A DNA stretch of 64,000 nt, taken from the NCBI GenBank assembly GCA_017502125.1, contig JAFVVN010000008.1, positions 1-64,000 of the forward strand, read 5' to 3'. Made by a program: the position numbers and the translations under genes. The notes below the pieces were generated by a model. It did not search any database. It was not told where the DNA came from and saw nothing but the letters and a program-made list of their open reading frames with translations. The stretch is from Bacteroidales bacterium (GTDB taxonomy: Bacteria > Bacteroidota > Bacteroidia > Bacteroidales > UBA932). Below are positions 26,627 to 36,662 of the stretch, piece after piece (the first letter of the stretch is position 1; each line of letters opens with the position of its first letter).

Positions 26627-27345
26627 TGCCGAAACTCCTTACAACAGCATACTTTCCGCCCATCTCCTATTTCGCCGCCATGGCACAAGAGATGGGCGGC
26701 ATGGTTATACGCCCACGTGAGGGAAGAAGAGACGGAGCCGCTCCCCAGCTCAGGCCGTCAGTGGTATATATGGAAGCCTGCGAGAACTTCCAGAAACAGT
26801 CATACCGCAACCGATGCCGTTTCTACGGGGCTGACGGGGTCCAGGCGCTTCAGGTTCCGATAGTCCATGAGGGAGGCACCCACAAACAGCCTGTCTCCGA
26901 AATAAAGATAGACTGGTCCAAGCCTTGGCTGCTGCAGCACAAGAGGGCTATAGTTTCCGCCTATCACACATCCGCCTATTTCGAGTACTACCAGGACGAA
27001 CTCTTTTCCATCCTTGACAGTCACCACGATAGACTTTTCGACCTTAATATGGATCTGATCAGGTTCTTCATCAGGAAGACCGGGATTGCCGTGGACCTTA
27101 GGACCACCTCGGAGTATTCCAGGGACGGAATCGTCACAGCCACGGATGGCACCCATATCGAATGCGAGGACCTGCGTGAAGTCATCCATCCCAAGCGCCC
27201 CGACACCATCCTCGAAGACCTGAACCTGAAAAAGCCGTATTTCCAGGTATTCACCCGAAAACACGGCTTTCAGCCGAATCTCTCCATCATGGACCTCCTC
27301 TTCAACGAAGGCCCGGAGAGCATTCTTTATCTCAAGAGACTTTAG
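26626..27345 (+). CDS. WbqC-like family protein
   Basis: Cytoplasmic protein of the WbqC family, linked in some genomes to O-antigen or lipopolysaccharide clusters; its reaction is unknown. The 239 residues carry family features: TTAYFPPISYFAAMA at the N-terminus, ACENFQKQSYRNRCRFYGADGVQALQVPIV, IDWSKPWLLQHKRAIVSAYHTSAYFEYY, and the C-terminal FTRKHGFQPNLSIMDLLFNEGPES. It follows lpxA with a one-base overlap, consistent with a role in envelope glycolipid work. The 3' end overlaps the convergent S41 protease gene by four bases. Confidence 0.87.
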   Translation: MPKLLTTAYFPPISYFAAMAQEMGGMVIRPREGRRDGAAPQLRPSVVYMEACENFQKQSYRNRCRFYGADGVQALQVPIVHEGGTHKQPVSEIKIDWSKPWLLQHKRAIVSAYHTSAYFEYYQDELFSILDSHHDRLFDLNMDLIRFFIRKTGIAVDLRTTSEYSRDGIVTATDGTHIECEDLREVIHPKRPDTILEDLNLKKPYFQVFTRKHGFQPNLSIMDLLFNEGPESILYLKRL

Positions 27346-29201
27346 TCCCTGTATATTACGGTTCCGAAACGTCCCACCTCAGGTTTCATGGAAGTGATTC
27401 CGACAGGCTGGACTCCAAGACCGATCTGTCTTGCACTGAGTTTGAGGCCGTCATTCATCGACACTCCCGACTTAAGACCACCTGCCTGATAATCAGGTCG
27501 GTCAAGACCGAGAATGTCACAGAAGCAGCAGTAGAGGGCAGGATTGAAGTCGAAATTGCCCCAGTCACCGAACGAATATGGGAACATATTGTCGATATCA
27601 TCCTGATAGTTACTGTTCTGGTTGTTGAGGATATTTCCGGAATCCGGCATGAAGCCATCCTTAGGAGCATACTCGTCTCTTCCGTTGAGTCCCCAATATG
27701 TGATAGGGGCGAACTCGAAGCGTCGGCCGTTATACATCTCGTGAGTGACTTCCATTCCCACATTCTTTCCCTCCGAACGGCTTCCGATCAGCACCACAGG
27801 GAAGTCTATACCCTTGAGTGCATTGATTATAAGCTCCGAAGCAGAAGCTGTATTCTCAGACATGATGACCCAGAGTCTCTTCAGTCCCATTGAAGGAGCC
27901 ACGCCAAGCTTGTCCGACTCGGACGGACCGCTCTTGAAAGGCCATTCCTCGATCTTTCCGTCCCTGAACTTTGCCTTGAAGAAGATCTGGTCGTCATATG
28001 AACGTCCCACGATCGAACTTGCAAGATAGCGGCTCTGCTGAACCTCGCCACCCACATTGAAGCGCAGGTCGAGGATGAGCTCCGTGATGCCGGCATCAAT
28101 GAACTGCCTGATCTGATACTCGACCACATCCTGGGCAGTGGCATCAAAGCTCTCTGATGCCATATAACCGATGTTGAACGGCTTGAGGTCATCATTATCC
28201 GTATTTGTCATTATCGCAGCAAAGAGGATAGGGTTGTATCCGTAGGTTCCGGCAGTCACCTCCGCCTTATTGTCCAGAACAAGGTCATATCTCTCTGCCT
28301 CATCATTCGCCTCATAACGGGCATATATGAGGTCATATGTTCCGGACGGGCTGTAGAAGAGTTCCTGCATGAATGACTGATAGTTGGACCTTGTGATCCT
28401 TGTGCTTCCTATCTTATATATGGTGTCTCCCCTGCGGAGTCCCGCCTCCTCGGCCGGAGATCCGGGATAGACATATCCAACTGTCAGACCGATGTAGTCT
28501 GTGTTGGCCTCGAAGACCGAAGCGAAGAGAGGACCTATACCCAGACCGAAGGTGCTTGTGAGCTCGCCTGCCTTGGTCATGACAGGTGCCTTGGTCGAGG
28601 TGACCTCCTGTATATATGAATAGATGTACCTCTCACCTGCAGACGATGAATAGCCTCTGTAGTAGCCTCCATCCTCGATATTGATATCTCCGAGCTGGGT
28701 CAGGTGGGTATAGAGGAACTTGTCGTAGTTGATGGTCTTGTCTATCTCAAGCTTCGCATAGTCATCTGCCCAGAGGTAGTCCTCGCGCAGACGTTTGTCC
28801 ATGATCTCATTCAGAGATGCAGACATGGCTGAAATGTTTTCTCCGGCAGCCTGGGTGAACTTTGCCACCAGCATCCTCTCCTTGCCTCTGACTGCAACAT
28901 ATAGCTCGGCTGTGCGTTCCTGTTCCTCCTCATTCTTGGCGAACCTCACACGGACAGTGCCCTGACCGGCCGACTCGATTCCCTTCATCTGGGAAATGAC
29001 AGCCCAGTCACCTCCGTCAGATGTCGCAAGTTCCGCATACCAGGCTCCGTCCGTCATGAACTTGACCGTGACGGTCTCACCATACATAGTCACCTTCTTT
29101 TCCGCGCGCGGATTGTCGATCTCAGTGATTCCGAAGTCCTCCTTTGCACATGAGGTCAGGACCATAAGTACGGTCAGAGCAATATAAAATATCTTCTTCA
29201 T
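27342..29201 (-). CDS. S41 family peptidase lipoprotein with BACON-like and PDZ domains
   Basis: Outer-membrane-anchored serine protease. Lipobox LTSC gives Cys18. Residues about 30-120 resemble a BACON Ig-like domain (DGAWYAEL...GTVRVRFAKNEEEQERTAELYV...FTQAAGE). A PDZ domain covers about 230-305 (YPGSPAEEAGLRRGDTIYKIG). The S41 (Tsp/CtpA) core follows with LILDLRFNVGG, the nucleophile in ENTASASEL (Ser453/Ser455) and Lys479 in SEGKNVG, so the Ser/Lys dyad is intact. It is last in set A, eleven bases after a DUF4988 lipoprotein, and may process surface proteins made by that set. Confidence 0.9.
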   Translation of the reverse strand: MKKIFYIALTVLMVLTSCAKEDFGITEIDNPRAEKKVTMYGETVTVKFMTDGAWYAELATSDGGDWAVISQMKGIESAGQGTVRVRFAKNEEEQERTAELYVAVRGKERMLVAKFTQAAGENISAMSASLNEIMDKRLREDYLWADDYAKLEIDKTINYDKFLYTHLTQLGDINIEDGGYYRGYSSSAGERYIYSYIQEVTSTKAPVMTKAGELTSTFGLGIGPLFASVFEANTDYIGLTVGYVYPGSPAEEAGLRRGDTIYKIGSTRITRSNYQSFMQELFYSPSGTYDLIYARYEANDEAERYDLVLDNKAEVTAGTYGYNPILFAAIMTNTDNDDLKPFNIGYMASESFDATAQDVVEYQIRQFIDAGITELILDLRFNVGGEVQQSRYLASSIVGRSYDDQIFFKAKFRDGKIEEWPFKSGPSESDKLGVAPSMGLKRLWVIMSENTASASELIINALKGIDFPVVLIGSRSEGKNVGMEVTHEMYNGRRFEFAPITYWGLNGRDEYAPKDGFMPDSGNILNNQNSNYQDDIDNMFPYSFGDWGNFDFNPALYCCFCDILGLDRPDYQAGGLKSGVSMNDGLKLSARQIGLGVQPVGITSMKPEVGRFGTVIYRD

Positions 29202-29212
29202 CTGTTCCTTTA

Positions 29213-31786
29213 TTATTTGTTAGGATTGAATTCATATATGGCATGATACCTTCCGTTTATATCCTGCCATACCATATATATGCGGGTATACACCGCAATG
29301 TTATCATATGTGAGTGAGACAGACTCCGTGTGCATGGTCTCGCCAGAAAGTTCGAGTTCCATGTTCACCATCTTGTCGGACTTTGCATAAACATCTCCAG
29401 GGAGATATTCCGCGTCACCGCAGAAAAGCCAGTAACGTCTGCACTCCTGAGGCATGTTCACAGTCATACGATAGGTCTTGCCGGTGAATGAAGTGGTCAA
29501 TGTTCCCGTAATCTGCGGCATGCCATACTCGTAACCGGGATCCGTGCTAAGAATGTATTCAATGCTTATCACAGGGGTGAAGGTGTAGGTATAGAGGTAG
29601 GAATTATTGCCCTCAGCGTCAGCGACCAGCGCATAGAGCTTATACTCGACACCTGACATAAGTCCCTCAAACACAAGCTTTCCGTCAAGCTTGGAAATCT
29701 TCGTTGAGACAGCATCCGGCATCTGACCGAGAGCCAGGAACTTCTGGATCTGCTCCTCCGAGAAATAGGTGTATGAAGCTGCGACATAAGTGATTGTCTC
29801 AGGCGAGCCCTTGAACCCGAGCGACATGGTCACGGTTCCTGCCTCATCGCACTCATATCCGGTCACAGAGACCCCGAGATCCTCTGTGAACACCAGCTGT
29901 CTGAGCGCGACCTTCTCATTGACTATGGCACCATAGCCTCCTTCTTCCGTGAAGGATACTGCAAGAAGGCAGACTTCATCTTCAGGAGAGAAGGATGATG
30001 CAGAGACGGTGTTGACAGTGCTTCCTTCAGTGAAAGAACCCACTTTCACAATATATGATGCGATATCATCATCAGTTGCAAGTTCAGCGATCGCCGCCGA
30101 CTTCACAATCGCAGCATATGTCCTGTAGCATGATGCAGCTGGAGTCACCACTGCCGTAAAACCTGAGGATGCTACATCTTTAATCTCACAGGAAGGAGCT
30201 GCCAGGGCAGCATCATAAGTCACATCAGGAGTAGTGAATCTATGCTCCACGAAATCTTCGGCCACATACACGCCGTTTGCTGCAACAGGCACATACCAGA
30301 CCACATACTCAGTAGCCGGAACAAGCCTGCCCTCGATATTACCGTATGGGAATCCGTTCACCGGACCGTCATACATGACAGACGTGCAGACTTCCCCATT
30401 GCCCTGAGAAAGGAGTTCGATCATATCTTCCCTCGCCTGTGCATCCCATCTTTCAGCAGCAAAGAAACCACCGAAATATTCGGAAACGTCCATCACCGCA
30501 TGAAGTTCGGCATAATCGAACCTGATATCACTTATGGTCCAGCCTTCCGACACAGCTACCGTCTGTATGGAGACAAGGTCAGACTCCTCATACCTCATAT
30601 TGCCCTGAGCCACCTGTGCCGCAGGCAGATAAGGTGCGGCAAACACCACATATTCCTCAGTTATGGAGTAATCCTCGATAAGGTCGGTCAGCTCATAAGT
30701 GGCAGAGCCCTGATACGGAACTATGGAAGCTGCATTCCCGTTCAGCCATTCTGCAGCCGAATCAGGACTGTATTTAGAGGACTTCCATCCGACCAGGACA
30801 TAGCCTGTGAAGTCTTCGGCAGTGTGCTCAGCCATCTTCACAGAGACCACTCCATTTGCACGCGCAAGAGTCAGATACGGTTCATAGATGACCTCAACAC
30901 ACATAATCTCAGGGACAGCACCGTTGTCAAAGACCGCCAGCACCTTTACGGTTCCCTGGACAGGGCTTTCCTTGAGGTCCTCCGGAGCAGTCACGAACAG
31001 ATAAGAGTCGTCCTCGATGCGGGCCTTCCAGCCCTCCGGCTTCTCGGTGATCGTATATGCCTTGACATGTGACATCTCCACCATGACAGACTTCTCCATA
31101 AGTGCCCTCGAGAACCACAAGGTGTCTGAAACCGCTCTGAAGATAGCCTCACCTACAATAGCCACCCTGACTTCTTCTCCTCCGACAAGAGTGAGCACAA
31201 GGACATCACCGTCCACCTCGACCTTTTCAAAGAGCACAGCCTCGTTCACGGGGCCGTCCGAAGTGCCGCCATCCTCAGAGGATTCTCCGGTGAAATAGCT
31301 GATTCCCGTCCTGACCCATGTCTTTCCGCCATCCACTGATATCATCCACTCGTTCTCCTGGGATATCTTCAGAGCCGGAGTGACAGACACAGGCACCCTC
31401 TTGTTATCCACCGTGAGAGGAAGGTTTACTCCATCCTTGCAGATGGCCCAGTAATACATTCCATCCTCCCCTTTCTCAACCGTGATTATGGAATAGCCGC
31501 TGATGGACTGGTTGATCTCAATCTTCTGACCGTCGAGAAGGGTTATGGTTCCCTTGCCGGTCTCCGCATTATATGACCAGGAAGCAATGCTTCCGACAGA
31601 TATCATCGACTGAAGCGCGGACACATTGGCCGCCATATCCTTCTCAAGCTGCTGGATCCTGCTCTCGAGCCCCGCAATGGACTCCCTGAGCTCAGAATCA
31701 TCATAGCATGAGGTGAGTGAGGACGCTGCCAATGCAAGCATCATCGCCAGAGTCGCAATCTTTTTATATATCTTCATATCTTTCAA
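29213..31786 (-). CDS. DUF4988-type lipoprotein (set A)
   Basis: Outer-membrane lipoprotein of 857 residues; signal peptide with LTSC (Cys27) followed by the YDDSELRESIAGLESRIQQLEKDM helix typical of DUF4988 (PL29 lyase N-terminal-like) proteins. Next come a small beta region with GTITLLDGQKIEI and a pattern of a predicted GWKARIEDDSYLFVTAP domain. Then several fibronectin III-like segments with EYVVWYVP and YTFTP repeats of about 100 residues. No catalytic motif is seen and a PL29 lyase domain is not apparent. It probably is surface-exposed. Paralogues are at 38463-41597 and 44004-46808. Gap to the S41 gene is eleven bases, gap from the previous lipoprotein eighteen bases. Confidence 0.85.
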   Translation of the reverse strand: MKDMKIYKKIATLAMMLALAASSLTSCYDDSELRESIAGLESRIQQLEKDMAANVSALQSMISVGSIASWSYNAETGKGTITLLDGQKIEINQSISGYSIITVEKGEDGMYYWAICKDGVNLPLTVDNKRVPVSVTPALKISQENEWMISVDGGKTWVRTGISYFTGESSEDGGTSDGPVNEAVLFEKVEVDGDVLVLTLVGGEEVRVAIVGEAIFRAVSDTLWFSRALMEKSVMVEMSHVKAYTITEKPEGWKARIEDDSYLFVTAPEDLKESPVQGTVKVLAVFDNGAVPEIMCVEVIYEPYLTLARANGVVSVKMAEHTAEDFTGYVLVGWKSSKYSPDSAAEWLNGNAASIVPYQGSATYELTDLIEDYSITEEYVVFAAPYLPAAQVAQGNMRYEESDLVSIQTVAVSEGWTISDIRFDYAELHAVMDVSEYFGGFFAAERWDAQAREDMIELLSQGNGEVCTSVMYDGPVNGFPYGNIEGRLVPATEYVVWYVPVAANGVYVAEDFVEHRFTTPDVTYDAALAAPSCEIKDVASSGFTAVVTPAASCYRTYAAIVKSAAIAELATDDDIASYIVKVGSFTEGSTVNTVSASSFSPEDEVCLLAVSFTEEGGYGAIVNEKVALRQLVFTEDLGVSVTGYECDEAGTVTMSLGFKGSPETITYVAASYTYFSEEQIQKFLALGQMPDAVSTKISKLDGKLVFEGLMSGVEYKLYALVADAEGNNSYLYTYTFTPVISIEYILSTDPGYEYGMPQITGTLTTSFTGKTYRMTVNMPQECRRYWLFCGDAEYLPGDVYAKSDKMVNMELELSGETMHTESVSLTYDNIAVYTRIYMVWQDINGRYHAIYEFNPNK

Positions 31787-31804
31787 GATTTTAATATAAG
31801 ACTA

Positions 31805-33937
31805 TCAGTTTGCCGGAGTCCTGTAGGCAGAAAGTTCCCTGAACTCGCCCTTATGATATATCATGCAGGCAACAGGACTGTACACATCCACTCCGTCTTC
31901 CTCTCCTATGGCCACTGCCGCCACAAGAACAGGCTTGTCCGAAACCTTGTCTGCGACAACTCCAAGGGTGACAGACTCCGCATTGGAGTCAAGTCCGAGC
32001 TGGACGAGCTGGCTTTCCCAAAGGGCCAGATACTCCTCATATGTCCTTCTCGTTCCGCTCACGAGATTATAGAGTTCACATGAAGAATAGAGTGCATCAT
32101 CCGATGCGGTCACTCCGAAGTATTTGATCATCTTCGTATCATCATTTGCTACGAACTTCGCCAGAATCTGTCCGCCGGCATCGTCATATTCCACAAGCTC
32201 AAGCCTGATGGTCGGATCCGGGCCAGGGACAGCCATGGTGGTAGTTGCCGAAGCGAACTTCACAGGGCCCACGACACCATTGATATCCTCCGCACAATAT
32301 GCCACGACATATGTGATTCCTGACTCGTAGCCATACATCGAATATCCGTCATATCCGGCCTTCTCAGCCTCCCACATGTTCACCATAGGGACAGGACCGG
32401 CAGGACCGTCCTGATATGTGTCATAGAAGAAGGTCATCCATTTCTCACGGTTTCCAAGGTCCGTGATATAGTCCGGAGGAGTGACAGGAGACTCCTTGTC
32501 ATACGGCGCCACGATCTGGAAGCGGTAGCATGCAGTAGTCTCATAGTCATATGTGAAATTATATTTGAAGCCCCAGCGCGAAACATCAGTCAGCTTGAGG
32601 TCCACATCGGCGATGCATGCCTCAGGATTGTCACGTACGAGCTTCTTTGTCCTGAACGGCTGTGAGAAGCAAAGCTCGGAAAGCTGGCCGAAATTGTTCT
32701 TTGCGACATAGAGTGCCACATATTCGGTGTCCGGCTTGAGTTCCACCTGCACCTGGTCGGAACTCTTGTAATAGGAACCTGTCAGGGTGTTTGTCTCAGA
32801 GTTGAACGAGAAGTTGTTGTTTGCCACTCCCCAGCCCTCGTTTGCTATGCTGAGTGCCTCCGCAGCCTTCACATCGTCGGCAGCGTTTCTGAGATTCTCC
32901 GCATCCTGAGCCAGATAGAGGCGATAGAAGCATGACATACAGCTCTTTTCCATCTCAACATCGAAGTATGCCAATGTGGCGCATATCCTGTCTCCTGCCA
33001 TAACTGTGGCGCGAGGGGTAAAGTCGCCCTCAGGGATCTGCATCAGCGAGAAATCATATCTCATTATCTCCGCCGACGGTGTTCCGTTTGCATCCACAGC
33101 CACGGCCACCGCCGTATTTTCCCTGATTATTCCGTCTGCAAGTTCGAAGGACCTCTTCACGCTGAGATTCTCCTCCAGAGTGGCATCATAGGCACTCATA
33201 GTGGCTGAACGGCAGAAATCACGCATCATCTTTTCACCGAAGAGATCGATGTATTCGCCGATTTCCTCAGTGGACCAGATCCAATGGTAGAACTGCTTGC
33301 AGTCCTCATTAGGATGATATCTGACGATGAATGCGCGATATCCCACCTCTGCATCGATGGCTATCTGAGGGTCCCCCACAAGTTCCTTCACCGGAGTCAC
33401 CACACGGGCTATACTCAAGGAAGCGGGATTCTCTCCATTGTCGTCGTAGCATCCCAGTACCAGAATGTAATACTCGCAGTCAGGAACTATCGGAGCCTGG
33501 GAATACTCGGTATTCGCCCAATCGAACTCCTTGCCCGAAGCGAATCCTTCGTCTGTGGAATTGAAGATATAGGCACCGCTGCCTGAGGAATTTGTCAGGA
33601 GCTGGATCACCTTGTCCTCACATGTCTCCTGAGGGGTCATCAGACAGCCTTCATTCAGAAGAAGATTGTACAGCATCGCCTTAGGATATACATCAAGCCT
33701 GTATGACTTCACAGCCGGGCCGGGAACAAGATTGAAGACAATGTTCTTTTCGTCGACCTCGCTGACATTGATGGTCACCCCGTTGTCACCGGCCTCGAAA
33801 CCGTCTTCCTGCACACTGAGAGGGAACTCATAGTATTCGCTCTCAGTCTTTTTGTCGTCCTCGAAGTTCTTGTCATCACAACCGGCAAAGACAGCTGCAA
33901 CCGAAATCATGAGGAACAGTTTCAATGATTTTTTCAT
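31805..33937 (-). CDS. Large lipoprotein of unknown function, fibronectin III-like segments
   Basis: The frame extends upstream to an ATG at 33982 that overlaps the previous gene, but the ATG at 33937 follows that gene's stop by 16 bases and begins an ideal lipoprotein signal (MKKSLKLFLMISVAAVFAGC, Cys20), so it is used; 710 residues. The mature part shows repeated beta-rich segments of roughly 100-130 residues with tails such as ADTEYVALYVAK-like and GITYVVAYCAED, resembling fibronectin III repeats. Several Cys are spread along it. Similar in style to the 886-residue lipoprotein that opens set B. No enzyme motif recognised. Confidence 0.8.
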   Translation of the reverse strand: MKKSLKLFLMISVAAVFAGCDDKNFEDDKKTESEYYEFPLSVQEDGFEAGDNGVTINVSEVDEKNIVFNLVPGPAVKSYRLDVYPKAMLYNLLLNEGCLMTPQETCEDKVIQLLTNSSGSGAYIFNSTDEGFASGKEFDWANTEYSQAPIVPDCEYYILVLGCYDDNGENPASLSIARVVTPVKELVGDPQIAIDAEVGYRAFIVRYHPNEDCKQFYHWIWSTEEIGEYIDLFGEKMMRDFCRSATMSAYDATLEENLSVKRSFELADGIIRENTAVAVAVDANGTPSAEIMRYDFSLMQIPEGDFTPRATVMAGDRICATLAYFDVEMEKSCMSCFYRLYLAQDAENLRNAADDVKAAEALSIANEGWGVANNNFSFNSETNTLTGSYYKSSDQVQVELKPDTEYVALYVAKNNFGQLSELCFSQPFRTKKLVRDNPEACIADVDLKLTDVSRWGFKYNFTYDYETTACYRFQIVAPYDKESPVTPPDYITDLGNREKWMTFFYDTYQDGPAGPVPMVNMWEAEKAGYDGYSMYGYESGITYVVAYCAEDINGVVGPVKFASATTTMAVPGPDPTIRLELVEYDDAGGQILAKFVANDDTKMIKYFGVTASDDALYSSCELYNLVSGTRRTYEEYLALWESQLVQLGLDSNAESVTLGVVADKVSDKPVLVAAVAIGEEDGVDVYSPVACMIYHKGEFRELSAYRTPAN

Positions 33938-33953
33938 AGTATCAAAGTTATAT

Positions 33954-35555
33954 TTATCTATATTCATAATCCATCCTTCCACCGTTCACTGCACACTGGG
34001 CCATATTGTTCACATGACCATCACTGTCAATCGCCAGCACTGCGACATGAAGGTTCTCAAGATTCCACTGAGGATCCACATTGAAGTCATAGGTCTTTTC
34101 AGCCTCTGTTCCGGCAGCCACTTCTCCAAGACCGTCACCACGGACATTTGACGAGATCATGGCGCGGACCACATGACGGTGGGTATAGTCCGGGCGGACC
34201 GAACCGGTACTTTCCTTCTGCTCGCCCACCACCTTGTCCTCAACCACATAGGCTGCAAGACGATAGGCAGATGAAAGCTCGGAAAACAGCCTGACTTTCG
34301 CGCTTGCCTTCCCGGCTTCCGCATCATAGGAACATTCAAGGGCCACACCGCAATGGGTCAGAGACTTGGTGAGCGACTTCTCGATGGTGGCCGCACAGCC
34401 GCCCTCATTCAGGAGTCCCACATCACGCATGTCAGTCACATATGCCGGATAGCCTCCCCAAGCGAAAATGTTGTAGAGTTCCTGCTCCTGAGGTATGACA
34501 AACGGGTCGACGGGTTCCCCTCCCGAAGCATTGTGAAATGCCAGGGCAAAGGCCTTTCCCTTATACTGTCTGTCGATGAGATAGTTCAATGTGGTCGCAC
34601 CTGCAGGGCACTGAGAACACCAAGTTCCTGTGAACTCCATCACGCACACATGACGTTGGAAGCGGGACTCCACTTTCTCATCCCCCTCATAGGCATAACC
34701 GACCGACTCTCCCAGGGCACACTGGCCGGCATTGTTGCAGGAAAATGTCTCCCCACCATCCCTGGTGTCCAGCATCATGGCAAGCACCCTCATATTCGCC
34801 GGATTCCATTCCTGAGGGAGGGTGACCTTCTTCGTGACCTCATACTCCTTTCCTGCCTCAAGATATTTCCCTCCGTTGAGCTTCTCGCCCACGACATTGT
34901 CCCCGAGCATCATCCTGAAGACATTGTCATGGATATAGGACTGTCCCTCAGCACCTGCCTGGGAATATTCCAGTCCGTCCTCCACAAGGAATATGTGGTA
35001 TCTGTATCTTCCGGGAACATCGGCCTTGAACTTTGCGGTCACCTCCAGGGCACGGTCTGCCACATCATAGGATGTCTCGACAGCCACACCGCATATCGCC
35101 GGAGATGCCTTGGACCAGGACTCAACCTCGGATTTCATCTTCGCATATTCATTGATTATATGCTGGGAGCTCTTTCTGAAGTCTAGAGCAAAAAGCGGGA
35201 GTCCCATACCGTCACCCGTATTCACCTTTTCATAGAACTTGGCGTTCACCGGAAGGGTCATAGGATCTGCCAGCCCGCCGTAATCCATATGGAATGAAAC
35301 AGGAATCACATTCGGATAGTCCGTCACGACATCCTTAAGCGCAGATGCGAGAAGAGGACAGTTCATGCAGCCAGTCGAAGTGAACTGCATGGCAATCATA
35401 TGACGGGCATATCCCGAAGAAAGTACAACCGTCGTGTCCACTCCGTCAGTCTCATCCTTTCCGCCATTTGTCTCTGGATCTATGTATCCATGACACGATG
35501 CAAGACCACATACAGCGGCCAGCATCAAAAGAATATGTCTAAAGTCCTTCATCAC
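33954..35555 (-). CDS. Omp28-related lipoprotein with two thioredoxin-like modules
   Basis: Lipoprotein (Cys21 after LAS) of 533 residues that contains the Omp28-type thioredoxin-like module twice in tandem. Module 1 (about 48-290) has FTSTGCMNCP with Cys63/Cys66; module 2 (about 300-533) has FTGTWCSQCP with Cys313/Cys316. Each is followed by the same kind of beta domain (RYRYHIFLVED...HDNVFRMML and YRLAAYVVEDKV...HRHVVRAMI). Its start overlaps the end of the upstream Omp28 gene by four bases. Likely a disulfide-handling protein at the outer membrane; both CxxC pairs suggest redox activity, but direction (reductase or isomerase) is unknown. Confidence 0.88.
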   Translation of the reverse strand: MMKDFRHILLMLAAVCGLASCHGYIDPETNGGKDETDGVDTTVVLSSGYARHMIAMQFTSTGCMNCPLLASALKDVVTDYPNVIPVSFHMDYGGLADPMTLPVNAKFYEKVNTGDGMGLPLFALDFRKSSQHIINEYAKMKSEVESWSKASPAICGVAVETSYDVADRALEVTAKFKADVPGRYRYHIFLVEDGLEYSQAGAEGQSYIHDNVFRMMLGDNVVGEKLNGGKYLEAGKEYEVTKKVTLPQEWNPANMRVLAMMLDTRDGGETFSCNNAGQCALGESVGYAYEGDEKVESRFQRHVCVMEFTGTWCSQCPAGATTLNYLIDRQYKGKAFALAFHNASGGEPVDPFVIPQEQELYNIFAWGGYPAYVTDMRDVGLLNEGGCAATIEKSLTKSLTHCGVALECSYDAEAGKASAKVRLFSELSSAYRLAAYVVEDKVVGEQKESTGSVRPDYTHRHVVRAMISSNVRGDGLGEVAAGTEAEKTYDFNVDPQWNLENLHVAVLAIDSDGHVNNMAQCAVNGGRMDYEYR

Positions 35556-36655
35556 TGGTTATATCTGTAGTCTATGGTTTCACCGATATTGAAATCCACA
35601 GCATTGTCTATTATCACCTTGCCGTCAGCTTCCCTCAAAGTGAAGAGCACCACACGGCAGTCATCAGCATCAAGTTCCGGTGACTCCCACTCCTTGACCA
35701 GAGTCTTCTCAGCCTCGGCCTCAAGGGTGAAGGAATCGGTGGACATCGCATAGAAGTTGCCTGAGGCGCTTATGACCACATCGTTATATACATCCTCGTG
35801 CGCCGTCGATGTCGGGATGCAGTTGTCCTTGAGCACAGCCATTCCCAGGTCATATTTTCCTGCGACAGATGCCATCACGGAAGCGTTCACGGTGAGTTTT
35901 CCGCCCGCAAGGGTGGAAGAAGCCTTGATTCCGGTCTGGGCAGGATGCTCTACCAGACGGTTCATCACCAATCTCTTTATATCATTCACAGTCCTCTTTC
36001 CGGAACCTTCGGAAATGGAATATATGCAATATGGATATCCGTCATCCTTTGTTCCGTATCTGTTGAGAAGGAAGGCTGCCAGATCCATGGCCGGGTTATA
36101 GGCAACCGAGAACTCATCACCGTTATGAAATTCCATCACGACGCTATGGTCCTTGGTGAACGCATCCACATTGTTCAGAGCCTCTGTCATATATGGACAG
36201 TACTGGCACCAGGTGCCTGTGAGCCTGTATATCGCCACGTTCTTGTGGAACAGCTCATATTTCCTTCTGTTCTGAGAAGCTACGGTGACAGTGTTCTCAC
36301 ACTCCTTTCCGGAATACATCGCAGAGATGGTGTAGGTGCCGTCAATTATCGAGGAGAACTTGTCAGCTTCCCCCTCGTATCCCATTCCGGAACGCCACTC
36401 GTCGGTCTCGGCTATATGGAACGACACCTGTCTCAGATAATTACCTTCGGTGAGCACGAGTCCGTTTGCATCGGTGACCACAAGAGTCGCGGCATCCTTA
36501 CCGTCAGACTCAATCTGAGACTTGTCAGCCGAAAGAGTATACGGCTCCACCGGAGTTCCGGGAAGCACATCATTCGGGTCAATATTGCCGGCACACGAAA
36601 CCACAAAGGCCGCTGCCAGAAAACAAAAACTATTCTTTATTATATTCATATTCAA
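35552..36655 (-). CDS. Omp28-related thioredoxin-fold lipoprotein
   Basis: Outer-membrane lipoprotein (VVSC, Cys21) of 367 residues. After an Ig-like N-terminal region (about 35-125) comes an Omp28-type thioredoxin-like module with LTGTWCQYCP, Cys150/Cys153, then the family's beta domain (KYDLGMAVLKDNCIP...VYNDVVI). It begins seven bases after the DUF6029 barrel gene and overlaps the tandem Omp28 gene by four bases, so it belongs to set A. A close relative with CGYC is at 51845-53227. Probable role in thiol chemistry on outer-membrane proteins (inference). Confidence 0.88.
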   Translation of the reverse strand: MNMNIIKNSFCFLAAAFVVSCAGNIDPNDVLPGTPVEPYTLSADKSQIESDGKDAATLVVTDANGLVLTEGNYLRQVSFHIAETDEWRSGMGYEGEADKFSSIIDGTYTISAMYSGKECENTVTVASQNRRKYELFHKNVAIYRLTGTWCQYCPYMTEALNNVDAFTKDHSVVMEFHNGDEFSVAYNPAMDLAAFLLNRYGTKDDGYPYCIYSISEGSGKRTVNDIKRLVMNRLVEHPAQTGIKASSTLAGGKLTVNASVMASVAGKYDLGMAVLKDNCIPTSTAHEDVYNDVVISASGNFYAMSTDSFTLEAEAEKTLVKEWESPELDADDCRVVLFTLREADGKVIIDNAVDFNIGETIDYRYNQ

Positions 36656-36662
36656 CTATTTA

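Noticed and set aside
30242..31072. Open frame of 276 codons on plus strand
   Set aside because: Antisense to the DUF4988 lipoprotein; His/Ile/Arg-rich composition, no start context.
29213..31786. PL29 polysaccharide lyase
   Set aside because: Only the N-terminal DUF4988 region resembles these; no lyase domain or SusC/SusD partners are visible.
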